Source: JACCZX01 sp963829995 | GTDB lineage: Bacteria; Pseudomonadota; Gammaproteobacteria; Burkholderiales; Burkholderiaceae_F | Reading direction: 5' to 3' | Length of the DNA: 64,000 nt | Assembly (NCBI GenBank): GCA_963829995.1 | Contig: CAWHKW010000014.1 | Location: 151,464-215,463 of the forward strand | Shown here: positions 1 through 12,967 of the stretch, piece by piece | Layout: each line of letters begins with the position of its first letter | Position numbering within the stretch: position 1 is the stretch's first letter | Made by a program: the position numbers and the translations under genes | Notes under the pieces: model-generated | What the model saw: the letters and a program-made list of their open reading frames with translations, nothing else | The model's database searches: none | What the model was told of the DNA's origin: nothing

Positions 1-2
1 CG

Positions 3-4029
<4,027 letters not shown>

Positions 4030-4036
4030 CGATGGG

Positions 4037-4099
4037 CGCCGGGCCGCCCCAAGCTCATCGCGTGCCCCCGCGGGGGGCGGGCGCGCAGCGACCGGGGGC
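4037..4099. repeat. dispersed intergenic hairpin repeat, copy 1
   Basis: This non-coding element lies between the two kinase genes. It shares with 32551-32610 the block GCCGGGCCGCCCCAAG, a central palindrome of the type GCCCCCnnGGGGGC, and a trailing GCGAGCGAAGTGA-like tail. The central palindrome can form a G/C hairpin. Elements of this look are common between genes in Burkholderiales genomes; function unknown, possibly a transcription attenuator or REP-like repeat. Confidence 0.7.
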
Positions 4100-4105
4100 A
4101 AACAG

Positions 4106-6295
4106 ATGAGCGGGCAGGGCGCCAACGACTCCGCGGCTGCCGAGCGCAGCAGCATCCTGATCGTCGACGATCTGCCCGAGCAGCGCCTGGTGCTCCAGAC
4201 GATTCTCGGTGATCTCGGGCAGGATCTGGTGTTCGCCAATTCCGGCAGCGAGGCGCTGCGCGAAGTACTGAGGCGCGAGTTCGCTGTCATCTTGCTCGAC
4301 GTCAACATGCCGGACATCGACGGCTTCGAGACTGCAACGCTGATCCGCCGTTATAAACGATCGGCCCACACGCCAATCATCTTCGTGACTGCGTACGCCG
4401 ATGAGATACAGACGGCGCGCGGCTATTCGCTCGGCGCGGTTGATTACATCCTCGCGCCGGTTGTGCCCGAGGTTCTGCGCTCGAAGATCAAGGTCTTCGT
4501 GGACCTCAACATCATGCAGCGGCAGGTGCGTCTCCAGGCCGATGAAAGGGTCGCACTGGCCGCTGCCGAAGCTGCTCAGCGAGCCGCCGAACAAAACACA
4601 TTGCGTTCGAACTTCCTGTCCGGTGCGAGCCGTGTGCTGAGCGCTTCGCTCGACATTGAAGTCGGCAAGCGCAGCCTGCTTCAGCTGATCGTGCCCGAAA
4701 TTGCCGATGCGGCGACGCTCGTGCTGTTTGAAGACGACGGCAGCTTTTCTTGCGCATCGAGTTGCGGGTTGGACGAATCGCGCGCCCGCGTTGTATCTGC
4801 CCAATGCGAGTTCGACGAACTTGCACCGTCGGTCAGGGATGCGCTCTCAACTGCTTTGGCGACGGGAAAGCGGGTCGCGCTGGGTCCCGAGCGTCGCTCA
4901 GTTTCAGTCGTCGACACCCGGCCGACACACGGCAGGCAGGCGGCCTTTCCGTTGATAGCGGGCGAACGAGCGCTCGGCGCGCTGTGGGTCAGGCTGAACG
5001 ACGCACCCGAAGTCGTAGCGACGCTGGAAGAACTCGCCACGCGCGCGGCAGTCGCCTTCGAGAATGCTCGTCTTTACCGCAACCTGCAGGCCGAGGTGCT
5101 GGAGCGGCAGCAGACCGAAGCGCTGCTGCAGAAAGCCGATCAGCGCAAGGACGAATTTCTGGCCATGCTGTCGCACGAATTGCGCAATCCTCTGGCGCCG
5201 ATCCGCAATGCGGTCGAGGTGATACGCATGGTTGCGCCGTCCGAGCCCAAACTCAGCTGGGCTACCGATGTCACCGAGCGACAGGTCGGTCACCTGTCCC
5301 GTCTGATAGACGAACTGCTCGACGTCGCGCGGATCAGCCAGGGCAAAATCGTATTGCGTGCAGAGCCGCTCGATCTGCTGGAGGCCGTAGCGCAGGGCGT
5401 CGAAACAGCACGGCCTCTTATCGACTCCCGCCGTCACGTGCTGACAGAGAAGATTCCGCCGGGGCCGATCTGGTTACGCGGTGATTCGGCCCGCTTGTCG
5501 CAGGTGATTTCGAATTTGTTGAACAACGCCGCCAAGTACACCGAAGAAGGTGGTGCGATTCATCTTGCCGTCTCGGTCGATGATGGCTACGCCACGATCA
5601 CTGTGCGTGACAACGGGATCGGCATCGACTCCGATCTGCTGCCGAAGGTATTCGATTTGTTCAAGCAGGGCGAGCAGACATTGGACCGCGCGCAGGGAGG
5701 ACTTGGCGTAGGGCTGACGCTGGCGCAACGCCTCGCCGAGTTGCACAACGGGCGCATCGAGGCGTCAAGCGGCGGCGCTGGATTGGGCGCCGAGTTTCGC
5801 TTGGTGCTGCCTTGCCTCACCGAGGTGAAGCAGTCATCGAACGCCGGGGATGACACTGTCGAGGCGCAGGGCGAGGGCCGAGTCCAGTGCCGAGTGCTGG
5901 TTGTCGACGACAGCGTGGACGCGGCCGAAACAGTCGCGGTATTTCTCGAACTCGCAGGGCATCAGGTCAAGGCGGTCACCGACGGCGCACAGGCGCTGGC
6001 GTGTGCTCCGGTATTTGCACCTGAGGTCGTCGTGCTGGATATTGGCTTGCCGGTAATGGATGGCTATGAGGTGGCGCGCCGGTTACGGGAGACCGAGCAA
6101 ACCCAGGCATCGCTGTTAATCGCATTGACGGGTTATGGGCAGGACGCTGACCGCGAACGTGCTCTGCAGGCGGGCTTCGACCACCATCTGGTAAAGCCCG
6201 CCGACCCCGGCGAATTGGCGCGAATGATTATCGATTGGCGAGCGGCCCGAAGGCTGTGCGAGAAGGCCATAGCCGCCTACGGTGCCGGTCAATGA
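4106..6295 (+). CDS. hybrid sensor histidine kinase, REC-GAF-HisKA-HATPase-REC
   Basis: A predicted cytosolic signalling kinase of 729 residues. The order is an N-terminal receiver (SSILIVDDLP, LLDVNMPDIDG), a short coiled coil, a GAF-like domain (residues about 175-335), HisKA with the acceptor His of MLSHELRNPLAPI at residue 357, HATPase_c (NLLNNAAKYT, DNGIGI, GGLGVGLTLA), and a C-terminal receiver (VLVVDDSVDAAE, VLDIGLPVMDG, VKPADP). I chose ATG 4106 because it follows GGGGGCAAACAG and precedes the first recognisable domain; the frame is open further upstream but only through the intergenic repeat. It lies directly downstream of another hybrid kinase and they may form one phosphorelay. No membrane segment or DNA-binding output domain is seen, so its partner must be encoded elsewhere. 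Confidence 0.9.
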   Translation: MSGQGANDSAAAERSSILIVDDLPEQRLVLQTILGDLGQDLVFANSGSEALREVLRREFAVILLDVNMPDIDGFETATLIRRYKRSAHTPIIFVTAYADEIQTARGYSLGAVDYILAPVVPEVLRSKIKVFVDLNIMQRQVRLQADERVALAAAEAAQRAAEQNTLRSNFLSGASRVLSASLDIEVGKRSLLQLIVPEIADAATLVLFEDDGSFSCASSCGLDESRARVVSAQCEFDELAPSVRDALSTALATGKRVALGPERRSVSVVDTRPTHGRQAAFPLIAGERALGALWVRLNDAPEVVATLEELATRAAVAFENARLYRNLQAEVLERQQTEALLQKADQRKDEFLAMLSHELRNPLAPIRNAVEVIRMVAPSEPKLSWATDVTERQVGHLSRLIDELLDVARISQGKIVLRAEPLDLLEAVAQGVETARPLIDSRRHVLTEKIPPGPIWLRGDSARLSQVISNLLNNAAKYTEEGGAIHLAVSVDDGYATITVRDNGIGIDSDLLPKVFDLFKQGEQTLDRAQGGLGVGLTLAQRLAELHNGRIEASSGGAGLGAEFRLVLPCLTEVKQSSNAGDDTVEAQGEGRVQCRVLVVDDSVDAAETVAVFLELAGHQVKAVTDGAQALACAPVFAPEVVVLDIGLPVMDGYEVARRLRETEQTQASLLIALTGYGQDADRERALQAGFDHHLVKPADPGELARMIIDWRAARRLCEKAIAAYGAGQ

Positions 6296-6304
6296 AGTGC
6301 CTGT

Positions 6305-6320
6305 CGGAGTGACTCCGTTT
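6305..6320 (+). terminator. possible weak intrinsic terminator after hybrid kinase
   Basis: CGGAG-TGA-CTCCG is followed by TTT, 10 bases after the kinase stop codon. The stem is only five pairs and the T-run short, so this is a weak call based on position and symmetry. Confidence 0.35.
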
Positions 6321-6722
6321 GGCATCTGTTATTTAGCGCGAAATCAAGGCATTAGCACCTAGTTTTCACGCTGATTGTTAGGGTCTGTGTAACGCGATGC
6401 GGCAGTCCGCGTCGCTATTCGCAGCGATCCCTCACTTACGGAGCCCTATGGCCATTGAGTGCGCATAATGTGCATTATGTCAATACAGCGAGGCGATTAC
6501 CCACCTCGGGCATCCGCGACGCTCCGCCCCAAGGCACCGACACCCTTCCCGCTCCCGACGGCCGTGGTGGGTGCGGGACGACCAGAGTCACGGCTTAAGT
6601 GCGAGCGGATTCTCGGAATTCGGGCGGGATTTGAGCGGCTAACCGCCGTTATTTCGGTTCATGGGATGGCAGCATCCATCGAAGTGCCGCGATCATTCGC
6701 TCAACGATACTTTTTCATTTCG
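6321..6722. other. intergenic region, about 400 bp
   Basis: I see no convincing gene here. The frame of the downstream secreted protein is open through part of it but lacks protein-like composition before the signal peptide. The one distinct element is a palindrome at 6464-6479. Confidence 0.5.
6464..6479. promoter_or_regulatory. palindrome CATAATG-TG-CATTATG, possible operator
   Basis: Two perfect 7-base arms are separated by TG in an otherwise G/C-rich intergenic region, about 240 bp before the predicted start of the secreted-protein gene. The symmetry and AT-rich arms suit a dimeric repressor such as a GntR-family protein. No regulator gene is adjacent, so assignment is inference only. 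Confidence 0.3.
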
Positions 6723-7406
6723 ATGCCACGTCCTCGCGCGGCGCTCGCCGGCATACTCGTTATTGCTTGCGCCAGCATGTCGGCAGCGCCGAACGTCGCT
6801 GCGGAAGGCATCGCCTCCCTCGACGCCATCGCAGACGCTGAGTCGGAGCGACTTGCAACGCTCGGCCGAATCTGGCATTCGGTCACGCGCGACGCCTTAC
6901 CGGAGCTCGAACACGATCAAGTCGGTGTTACGACTCCAACCCTCTGGGGCGACGAGTTCTTTCGGCTGCGCGCTTCGCGCGGCTGCGTTGACTGGGGCGT
7001 GCCACGCCCGCCGCTGCGATTGACCGGCTTCATCGATCCGCGCCATCGCAAGCCGGTTGCTGCGCCGGTCGACGTTCGGATTACGCCGGGCGAGCCGCTG
7101 CGCTTGGCGGCGCCACAAGACCCGTGTGTGATCGATGCGCGCGCGCGCGCCGAGTTCAGCGCAGCGATCTGGCAACCAACTTTCGACTGCACGCCACTCG
7201 AGGCCACACGCGTGCGGCTTAGTGCCGATTTGACTTACGACTGGAAGAGCGACCGGTTGACGACGCCGCTGGGCGTAACCGTCGCGCAAGTTTTCAAAGT
7301 GGGACCGTACGAGGCCGAAGTCAGCGGCGCGCTTCGCGCGCAGCTGGAAGCGAAAGCCTACGACTGGACGTACCGTGCGGTGATCAAACTGCCGTTCCCG
7401 GAATAA
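6723..7406 (+). CDS. secreted protein of unknown function, OMP-like C-terminus
   Basis: Starting at ATG 6723 gives 227 residues with a clear signal peptide (MPRPRAALAGILVIACASMS, cleavage near AEG). An alternative in-frame ATG at 6666 would put extra residues before it. The mature part has no domain I recognise. The last 45 residues, including TPLGVTVAQVFKVG and ending in LPFPE, resemble the closing strands of the outer-membrane family found with aromatic-degradation porins (MetA-like), but the protein is shorter than those barrels. It may be a shortened relative or a periplasmic protein. It stands alone between a kinase and a DNA ligase gene. Confidence 0.5.
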   Translation: MPRPRAALAGILVIACASMSAAPNVAAEGIASLDAIADAESERLATLGRIWHSVTRDALPELEHDQVGVTTPTLWGDEFFRLRASRGCVDWGVPRPPLRLTGFIDPRHRKPVAAPVDVRITPGEPLRLAAPQDPCVIDARARAEFSAAIWQPTFDCTPLEATRVRLSADLTYDWKSDRLTTPLGVTVAQVFKVGPYEAEVSGALRAQLEAKAYDWTYRAVIKLPFPE

Positions 7407-7416
7407 ACGAGGCGGC

Positions 7417-7431
7417 GCCTCCGGCGGAGGC
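7417..7431. terminator. GC-rich hairpin after the secreted-protein gene
   Basis: GCCTCC-GGC-GGAGGC forms a perfect six-pair stem 10 bases after the stop codon. There is no T-run, so it would be a pause or factor-dependent site rather than a classical intrinsic terminator. Confidence 0.35.
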
Positions 7432-7581
7432 ATGAGACTGCCCAACGAGCTAGCGCCGCCCGCACAATCGCTTCGCGCCGGGTTTATTCCTCTGGCCCGA
7501 GCCTGCAAACACCAAGTTTGATCCGCTATAACCGCGGCCGCGTCAACATCATCAATTGGCCAACAACAGGAGTGCGTCTGC

Positions 7582-9138
7582 ATGACACTGCTACGCGACC
7601 TGGTCGATGCTTCGGAGCGCGTGGGTGCCACGTCGAGCCGGCGATCAAAAATTGCCGAGATCGCCGGCCTGTTGCGGCGATTGCAGCCCGACGAGATCGG
7701 CGCAAGTGTCGCCTACCTTGCTGGTGAAACAAGGCAAGGAAGAGCCGGCATCGGCTACTCGCTGATTCAGAACGCGAGTACCGCTGCAGCGTGCAACGCT
7801 CGACTCGAGCTCCTTGCGGTTGACCACACTCTTGGCCGGATTGCGCGCAGCACGGGACGCGGATCGGTGGCCGAGCGCACACGTTTGCTGACAGAACTGT
7901 TCGCGGCGGCGACCGAACCGGAACAGTCTTTTCTGCAACGGCTGCTGCTCGGCGAGCTGCGGCAGGGCGCGCTCGATGGTTTGATGATCGAAGCGGTGGC
8001 GAGCGCTTCCAACCTTCCTGCGGCAGACGTTCGCCGCGCGGCAATGATCGCGGGCGGTATCGCCGCCGTCGCTGGCGCTGCTTTGACGAATGGCCTCGAC
8101 GGTCTGCAAGCATTCTCGATCAGGTTGTTTCAGCCGCTCGCGCCCATGCTCGCGCAGCCCGCCGATGACATCGCCGACGCCCTCGCCCGCCTCCCGGCGG
8201 CATCGATCGAATGGAAACTGGACGGAGCACGAGTACAGATTCACAAGGCAGGCGACGAGGTGCGTGTGTTCTCGCGAACCGGAAACGAGTTGACCGCGGC
8301 GGCCGCCGAGATCGTCGACGCAGTGCGCACGCTCGACGCCGATACGTTGATCCTCGATGGCGAAGCCATCGCGTTGAAACGTAACGGAACGCCGTATCCG
8401 TTTCAGGACACGATGCGCAGGTTCGGCCGCGTGCTCGACATTGACCGCATGCGCGAAGCGATGCCGCTGTCGGTCTTCTTCTTCGATTGCCTGCATCTGA
8501 ACAACGAAGATCTGATCGGCCGGCCTGGCAGCGAACGTCTCGCAGCGATGGCTGCAGTGGTTCCGCGATCGATGATGATGCCGCGGCTCGTGACATCGGA
8601 CCTGGCAGCCGCGCAGGCGTTTTACGAGGATGCCGTGCAACGGCAGCACGAAGGGGTGATGGTCAAGGCGATCGATGCTGCATACGAACCCGGCGGCCGC
8701 AGCGCTGCATGGCTCAAGGTCAAGCGGGCGCATACGCTCGATCTGGTCGTCATCGCGGCCGAATGGGGCCACGGCCGGCGCAAAGGCTGGCTATCGAATC
8801 TGCATCTGGCCGCTCGTGATCCGGCGAACAATGGGTTCGTGATGCTCGGCAAGACATTCAAAGGCATGACCGATGCGATTCTGAAGTGGCAAACGGAAGA
8901 GCTGCTCGCGCGCGCAATCACCCGCGATGAATGGAGTGTGCGTGTCAGGCCTGAGCTGGTGGTCGAGGTCACCTTCAACGATTTGCAGACGAGCTCGCGC
9001 TACCCTGCGGGCCTCGCGCTACGGTTTGCACGGATCAAGGGTTACCGCACCGACAAAACTCCGGACCAAGCGGATACGATAGATACGGTGCGTGCCATTT
9101 ATGCCAATCAATCAGCGCCGCATTCCGATGACGCGTGA
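7582..9138 (+). CDS. ligB: ATP-dependent DNA ligase, LigB type
   Basis: The 518-residue protein seals nicks in DNA using ATP. It has the N-terminal DNA-binding domain, then the nucleotidyltransferase core with the adenylated Lys in EWKLDGARVQIH (Lys 212), motif III LILDGEAIAL, motif IV EGVMVK and motif V AAWLKVK, then an OB-fold. Length and N-terminus fit the archaeal/mycobacterial LigB group, not LigD or the short LigC. ATG 7582 follows AGGAG at good spacing. It appears transcribed alone or ahead of the dehydratase gene. A Ku gene lies 17 kb away, so a role in end joining is possible but not shown. The symbol is by family resemblance. Confidence 0.88.
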   Translation: MTLLRDLVDASERVGATSSRRSKIAEIAGLLRRLQPDEIGASVAYLAGETRQGRAGIGYSLIQNASTAAACNARLELLAVDHTLGRIARSTGRGSVAERTRLLTELFAAATEPEQSFLQRLLLGELRQGALDGLMIEAVASASNLPAADVRRAAMIAGGIAAVAGAALTNGLDGLQAFSIRLFQPLAPMLAQPADDIADALARLPAASIEWKLDGARVQIHKAGDEVRVFSRTGNELTAAAAEIVDAVRTLDADTLILDGEAIALKRNGTPYPFQDTMRRFGRVLDIDRMREAMPLSVFFFDCLHLNNEDLIGRPGSERLAAMAAVVPRSMMMPRLVTSDLAAAQAFYEDAVQRQHEGVMVKAIDAAYEPGGRSAAWLKVKRAHTLDLVVIAAEWGHGRRKGWLSNLHLAARDPANNGFVMLGKTFKGMTDAILKWQTEELLARAITRDEWSVRVRPELVVEVTFNDLQTSSRYPAGLALRFARIKGYRTDKTPDQADTIDTVRAIYANQSAPHSDDA

Positions 9139-9165
9139 TACGCGAAACGCCTTGCGTCTAACCTG

Positions 9166-9201
9166 AAGGAGGAGACGATGAAATCTGTTTCAACGCAGTG
9201 A
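9166..9201 (+). promoter_or_regulatory. strong SD and seven-codon leader overlapping the dehydratase start
   Basis: AAGGAGGAGACG precedes ATG 9178, which reads MKSVSTQ and stops at TGA 9199-9201. The dehydratase GTG at 9198 overlaps that stop (GTGA). Either this is a translationally coupled leader peptide, or ATG 9178 is the true dehydratase start and a one-base indel has shifted the frame. The best ribosome-binding site is far better placed for ATG 9178 than for GTG 9198. Confidence 0.5.
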
Positions 9202-10931
9202 GCCGCCCGCGCAGGAAGACAGCCGAACAGCTTCGCTCGCACCGCTGGTACGGCGCGCAGGATATGCGCGCCTTCGGGCATCGGTCGCGTACCGCGCAGA
9301 TGGGCTATGACCGCAAGGACTACGCGGGCAAGCCGGTGATCGCGATCATCAACACGTGGAGTGACATCAATCAATGCCACTCGCACTTCAAGCAGCGTGT
9401 TGAAGAAGTCAAGCGCGGCGTGTGGCAGGCGGGCGGATTCCCGGTCGAGATGCCGGCGATGTCGCTGTCGGAGCCATTTCAAAAACCGTCGGCGATGCTG
9501 TATCGAAATTTCCTCGCAATGGAAACCGAGGAGCTGCTCCGCTCGTATCCGGCCGATGGTGCAGTTTTAATGGGCGGCTGCGACAAGACCACGCCGGGCT
9601 TGATCATGGGCGCGACCAGCATGAACCTGCCGACGATCTTCATGCCCGCCGGACCGATGCTGCGCGGAAACATGCGCGGCCAGCCGCTCGGCTCGGGCAG
9701 CGACACGTGGAAGTACTGGGCGGAGCTGCGCGCCGGCAATATCACCGAAGAAGTGATGAAAGAAGTCGAAGACGGCATCGCGCGTTCGCCGGGTCACTGC
9801 ATGACGATGGGCACCGCGTCGACGATGACTAGCGCGGCCGAGGCGCTCGGATGGACACTGCCCGGTGCGGCATCGATCCCGGCGGTCGACGCAAATCATC
9901 AGCGCATGGCAACCGATGTCGGCCGGCGCATTGTCGAGATGGTGTGGGAGGATCTAAAGCCGTCGGACTTTCTGACCGCGGCGTCGTTCGATAACGCCAT
10001 CACGACCGTGCTGGCGCTCGGCGGTTCGACCAACGCGCTCGTGCATCTGATCGCGATGGCGCGCCGCGCCGGCATTGCGTTGAAGCTTGAACGCTTCGAT
10101 GAGCTATCGCGCCACACTCCGTTGCTTGCCAATCTTCGCCCCGCCGGCAAGTACTTGATGGAGGATTTTTATTACGCCGGCGGCTTGCGTGCGGTGCTTG
10201 CCGAACTGGGTGGGTTGATCGACGGCGCGACGGCGACTATCAATGCGAAGACACTCGGAGAGAACATCGCGGGCGCAAGCATTTACAACGACGACGTGAT
10301 TCGCCACCGCGATAACGCCCTACTCGCCAACGGTGGCCTCGCGGTGCTGACCGGCAATCTCGCGCCCGACGGCGCAGTGATCAAGCCGGGCGCGATGGAA
10401 CAACATCTGCTGGTGCATCGCGGCCGCGCCGTCGTGTTCGACGACTACGAAGACCTTGCCGCGCGCATTGACGATCCGGCACTCGACGTCGAGCCGAGTT
10501 CGGTGCTCGTGCTGCGCAGCGCCGGCCCCATCGGCGCACCCGGATTTCCCGAATGGGGGCAGCTCCCGATACCTAAGAAGATGCTTGCGCAAGGTGTGCG
10601 AGACATGGTGCGCATCTCGGACGCGCGCATGAGCGGCACCAGCTACGGCGCGTGCGTGCTGCACGTCGCGCCCGAAAGCGCGGTCGGCGGGCCGCTGGCG
10701 CTGGTTCAAAGCGGCGACGAGATCGAGCTCAATGTGCCCTCGCGCACGTTGAATCTGCGCGTCGACGCCGATGAGCTTGCGCGCCGCAGGCAGAGCTGGC
10801 GCCCTCCTCCGCCGCACTACGAGCGCGGCTACGGCGCGCTATTCTCACGCCACATCACGCAAGCCAACGATGGATGTGATTTCGATTTTCTTGAAGGCAC
10901 AAGTCCAATCCCAGAACCGCAGATCCACTAG
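9198..10931 (+). CDS. IlvD/Edd-family dehydratase, probable sugar-acid (arabinonate-type) dehydratase
   Basis: The 577-residue protein belongs to the Fe-S dehydratases that turn sugar acids or dihydroxy acids into 2-keto(-3-deoxy) acids. Visible family marks are the three presumed cluster-binding Cys segments (DINQCHSHF, GGCDKTTPG, SPGHCMTMGTAS), AGPMLRGN, and the C-terminal SDARMSGTSYGACVLH loop. The opening LRSHRWYG and GHRSR segments fit the L-arabinonate/galactonate dehydratase branch rather than IlvD. The downstream Bug binding protein and HpcH/HpaI aldolase support sugar-acid breakdown: dehydration to a 2-keto-3-deoxy acid, then aldol cleavage. The exact substrate cannot be read. The start is uncertain, GTG 9198 or ATG 9178 with a frame break. 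Confidence 0.87.
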   Translation: MSRPRRKTAEQLRSHRWYGAQDMRAFGHRSRTAQMGYDRKDYAGKPVIAIINTWSDINQCHSHFKQRVEEVKRGVWQAGGFPVEMPAMSLSEPFQKPSAMLYRNFLAMETEELLRSYPADGAVLMGGCDKTTPGLIMGATSMNLPTIFMPAGPMLRGNMRGQPLGSGSDTWKYWAELRAGNITEEVMKEVEDGIARSPGHCMTMGTASTMTSAAEALGWTLPGAASIPAVDANHQRMATDVGRRIVEMVWEDLKPSDFLTAASFDNAITTVLALGGSTNALVHLIAMARRAGIALKLERFDELSRHTPLLANLRPAGKYLMEDFYYAGGLRAVLAELGGLIDGATATINAKTLGENIAGASIYNDDVIRHRDNALLANGGLAVLTGNLAPDGAVIKPGAMEQHLLVHRGRAVVFDDYEDLAARIDDPALDVEPSSVLVLRSAGPIGAPGFPEWGQLPIPKKMLAQGVRDMVRISDARMSGTSYGACVLHVAPESAVGGPLALVQSGDEIELNVPSRTLNLRVDADELARRRQSWRPPPPHYERGYGALFSRHITQANDGCDFDFLEGTSPIPEPQIH

Positions 10932-10959
10932 CGGCGTGATAAACCCAAGGAGACTCATC

Positions 10960-11946
10960 ATGACAATGCATCGCAGTTTGCGCGTCGGATTAGGTTGTTT
11001 GCTTGCGTGCGGTGCCTTGCTTGGTTCGCCGATCGCACAAGCGCAGGCGTACCCGAACAAGCCGATCAAGATCATCGTTCCGTATCCGCCGGGCGGCACA
11101 TCGGACATCCTGGCGCGCGCGATCGGGCAGAAGCTCACCGATTCGCTGGGCCAAACGATCGTCGTCGAGAACAAGCCGGGCGCAAACGGCAACCTCGGCG
11201 CCGACTTCGTTTCGAAGAGCCCGCCCGATGGATACACAGTGCTGCTCGCCGACATCGGCGCGCTTGCGATCAGCCCGAGCCTGTACAAACTTTCCTTTGA
11301 CCCGGCGACCGACTTTTCGCCGGTGACGATGGTGGCGTACTCGCCGCACATCCTCGTCGTGCATCCGTCGGTTCCCGTGAACAACACCAAAGAGCTGATC
11401 ACGCTGGCCAAGTCGAAGCCCGGCAAACTGAACTTCGCCGCATCGAGCGTCGGCAGCGCACCGCATCTGGCCGGTATCGAGTTCGCATCAAAGGCCGGTG
11501 TCGACTGGGCCTACATTCCGTACAAGGGTGGCGCGCAGGCGATCACCGACATGGCGGGCGGCCAGGCCGACGTGATGTTCAACGGCATGCTGGCGACCTA
11601 CCCGCACGTGAAGAGCGGCAAGCTGAAGATCCTTGCGGTCTCAAGCAGCAAGCGGATGAGCGCGATTCCCGATGTGCCGACCGTCGCCGAATCCGCCGGA
11701 CTCGCCGGTTTTCAAACCGGCTCGTGGCAAGGCGTGCTGGCGCCGCCCAATACACCGAAGGAAATCGTTGCACGCCTGGGCAGCGAAATCACGAAGATTT
11801 TGAACACGCCGGAGATGAAAGAGCGGCTTGAGGCGCAAGGAGCGGAGGTCTCGACCAATACGCCCGAGCAGCTTTCGACCTTCATTCGCGACGAGAAAGC
11901 GCGCTGGGCGCAAGTTGTCAAGACAGCAAACCTAAAACTCGAATAG
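10960..11946 (+). CDS. Bug-family (TctC) tripartite tricarboxylate transporter substrate-binding protein
   Basis: A periplasmic binding protein of 328 residues. The signal peptide is LRVGLGCLLACGALLGS...AQAQ, followed by the family opening YPNKPIKIIVPYPPGG and the hallmark segments NKPGANGNLG, FDPATDFSPVTMV and DVPTVAE. Bug proteins are greatly expanded in Burkholderiales and usually bind carboxylates. ATG 10960 has AAGGAGA in front; the frame is open upstream into the dehydratase gene but the signal peptide fixes the start. It sits between the dehydratase and the aldolase, so it probably binds the sugar acid or a related acid. No TctA/TctB membrane subunits are in the window. Confidence 0.93.
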   Translation: MTMHRSLRVGLGCLLACGALLGSPIAQAQAYPNKPIKIIVPYPPGGTSDILARAIGQKLTDSLGQTIVVENKPGANGNLGADFVSKSPPDGYTVLLADIGALAISPSLYKLSFDPATDFSPVTMVAYSPHILVVHPSVPVNNTKELITLAKSKPGKLNFAASSVGSAPHLAGIEFASKAGVDWAYIPYKGGAQAITDMAGGQADVMFNGMLATYPHVKSGKLKILAVSSSKRMSAIPDVPTVAESAGLAGFQTGSWQGVLAPPNTPKEIVARLGSEITKILNTPEMKERLEAQGAEVSTNTPEQLSTFIRDEKARWAQVVKTANLKLE

Positions 11947-11954
11947 GAGACAGC

Positions 11955-12720
11955 GTGACCACCCTCGATACCCGCCTGCCTGGGCTGCTGAAGGGCAATA
12001 AACCGTTGTTCGGCATGTTCGTCGGCATCGCGAGTCCCGCGATCGTCGAAATGTGCGGGCACGCAGGATTCGACTTCGTGATACTCGACAACGAGCATGG
12101 CCCCGCCAGCATCGAAACCACCGAGCATCTGATACGTGCCGCGCGTTGTGTGAACGTCATTCCGATCGTGCGCACGCTCGAAGCCGATATCCTGCGCATC
12201 CTCGATATCGGCGCGTCCGGGATTCAGGTGCCGCAGGTGAACACGGCGGAACAGGCGCGCCGCATCGTGGCCGCGGCGAAGTATCCGCCGGTGGGCAACC
12301 GCGGCGCAGCGTTTTCACCGCGCGCCGCCGGCTATGGATTCTTCGGCGGCCCGGCGCATGCCAAGGCGTCCAACGAAGGGATCGGCGTCATTCTGATGAT
12401 CGAAACGCGCGAAGCGCTCGGACAATCTCGACGAAATACTGGCTGTGCCCGGTATCGATGCGCTGTTCATCGGTCCCAACGATTTGTCGTTCGCGATGGG
12501 ACACGAAGGAAATCAGAAGCATCCGGACGTCATCGCGGCCATCGACGCGGCCATCACGAAAATCGCGCGCAGCAAAGTCGCCGCGGGCTTGATGACCATT
12601 CCGGTTGAAGACCAGCGCAAATATGCCGGCCTCGGTGCGCGCTATCTGACCACGCAAATCGCGGCCGTCATCGGCGGAGCGCTCAAGAGCACCGTCAACG
12701 CGATGCGCGCGCCGCATTGA
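11955..12720 (+). CDS. HpcH/HpaI-family aldolase, frame broken at about 12420
   Basis: A class II (divalent metal) aldolase of the 2-keto-3-deoxy-acid type, about 254 residues when repaired. The first frame carries FGMFVGIASPAIVEMCGHAG, FVILDNEHGP, IQVPQVNTAEQA and ILMIETREAL to base 12419. The frame then shifts, and the next one continues DNLDEILAVPGIDALFIGPN and DLSFAMG to TGA 12720. One extra base at 12420 explains it exactly: removing it gives REALDNLDEI. The start follows AGGAGACAGCGTG at 11955 (GTG). Its place after the dehydratase and Bug genes fits cleavage of the dehydratase product to pyruvate plus an aldehyde. Either a sequencing indel or a recently dead gene. Confidence 0.85.
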
Positions 12721-12943
12721 GGCTAATGATAGGAACGAACTTCACGATCGCTTCCGGCGCAAGAAGTTTTCTGCGGCGCCCACCATGGCAGCACGCAACG
12801 TTCGCGCGTCACTACCGTAAATTTGTGCGTTGCGTTTCTCCGATAGTTGTTATTTGGCAGCGTCATGCCGAAATCAATGACTTACAAACGCGAGCACTGC
12901 ACCATGACCGTGTTAGGTATCAGCTTGTTGCTATCTAAAACAC
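12721..12943. other. non-coding left flank of the cassette array
   Basis: No supported gene. The segment is more AT-rich than the flanking aldolase gene. It contains a core-like GTTAGGT at 12912-12918 without a matching inverse core in range. No integrase gene or clear attI site is visible, so the array's own promoter and integration site are missing from the window. Confidence 0.5.
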
Positions 12944-12967
12944 GTTAGCTGATCTCAACATGCCGCT

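Noticed and set aside
12717..12938. Open frame of about 70 codons after the aldolase
   Set aside because: No ribosome-binding site, composition unlike a protein and no domain; it lies in the AT-richer flank of the cassette array.
12721..12943. Possible attI site and integrase remnant at the left end of the array
   Set aside because: Only a lone GTTAGGT core is present; no tyrosine-recombinase residues can be read in any frame.
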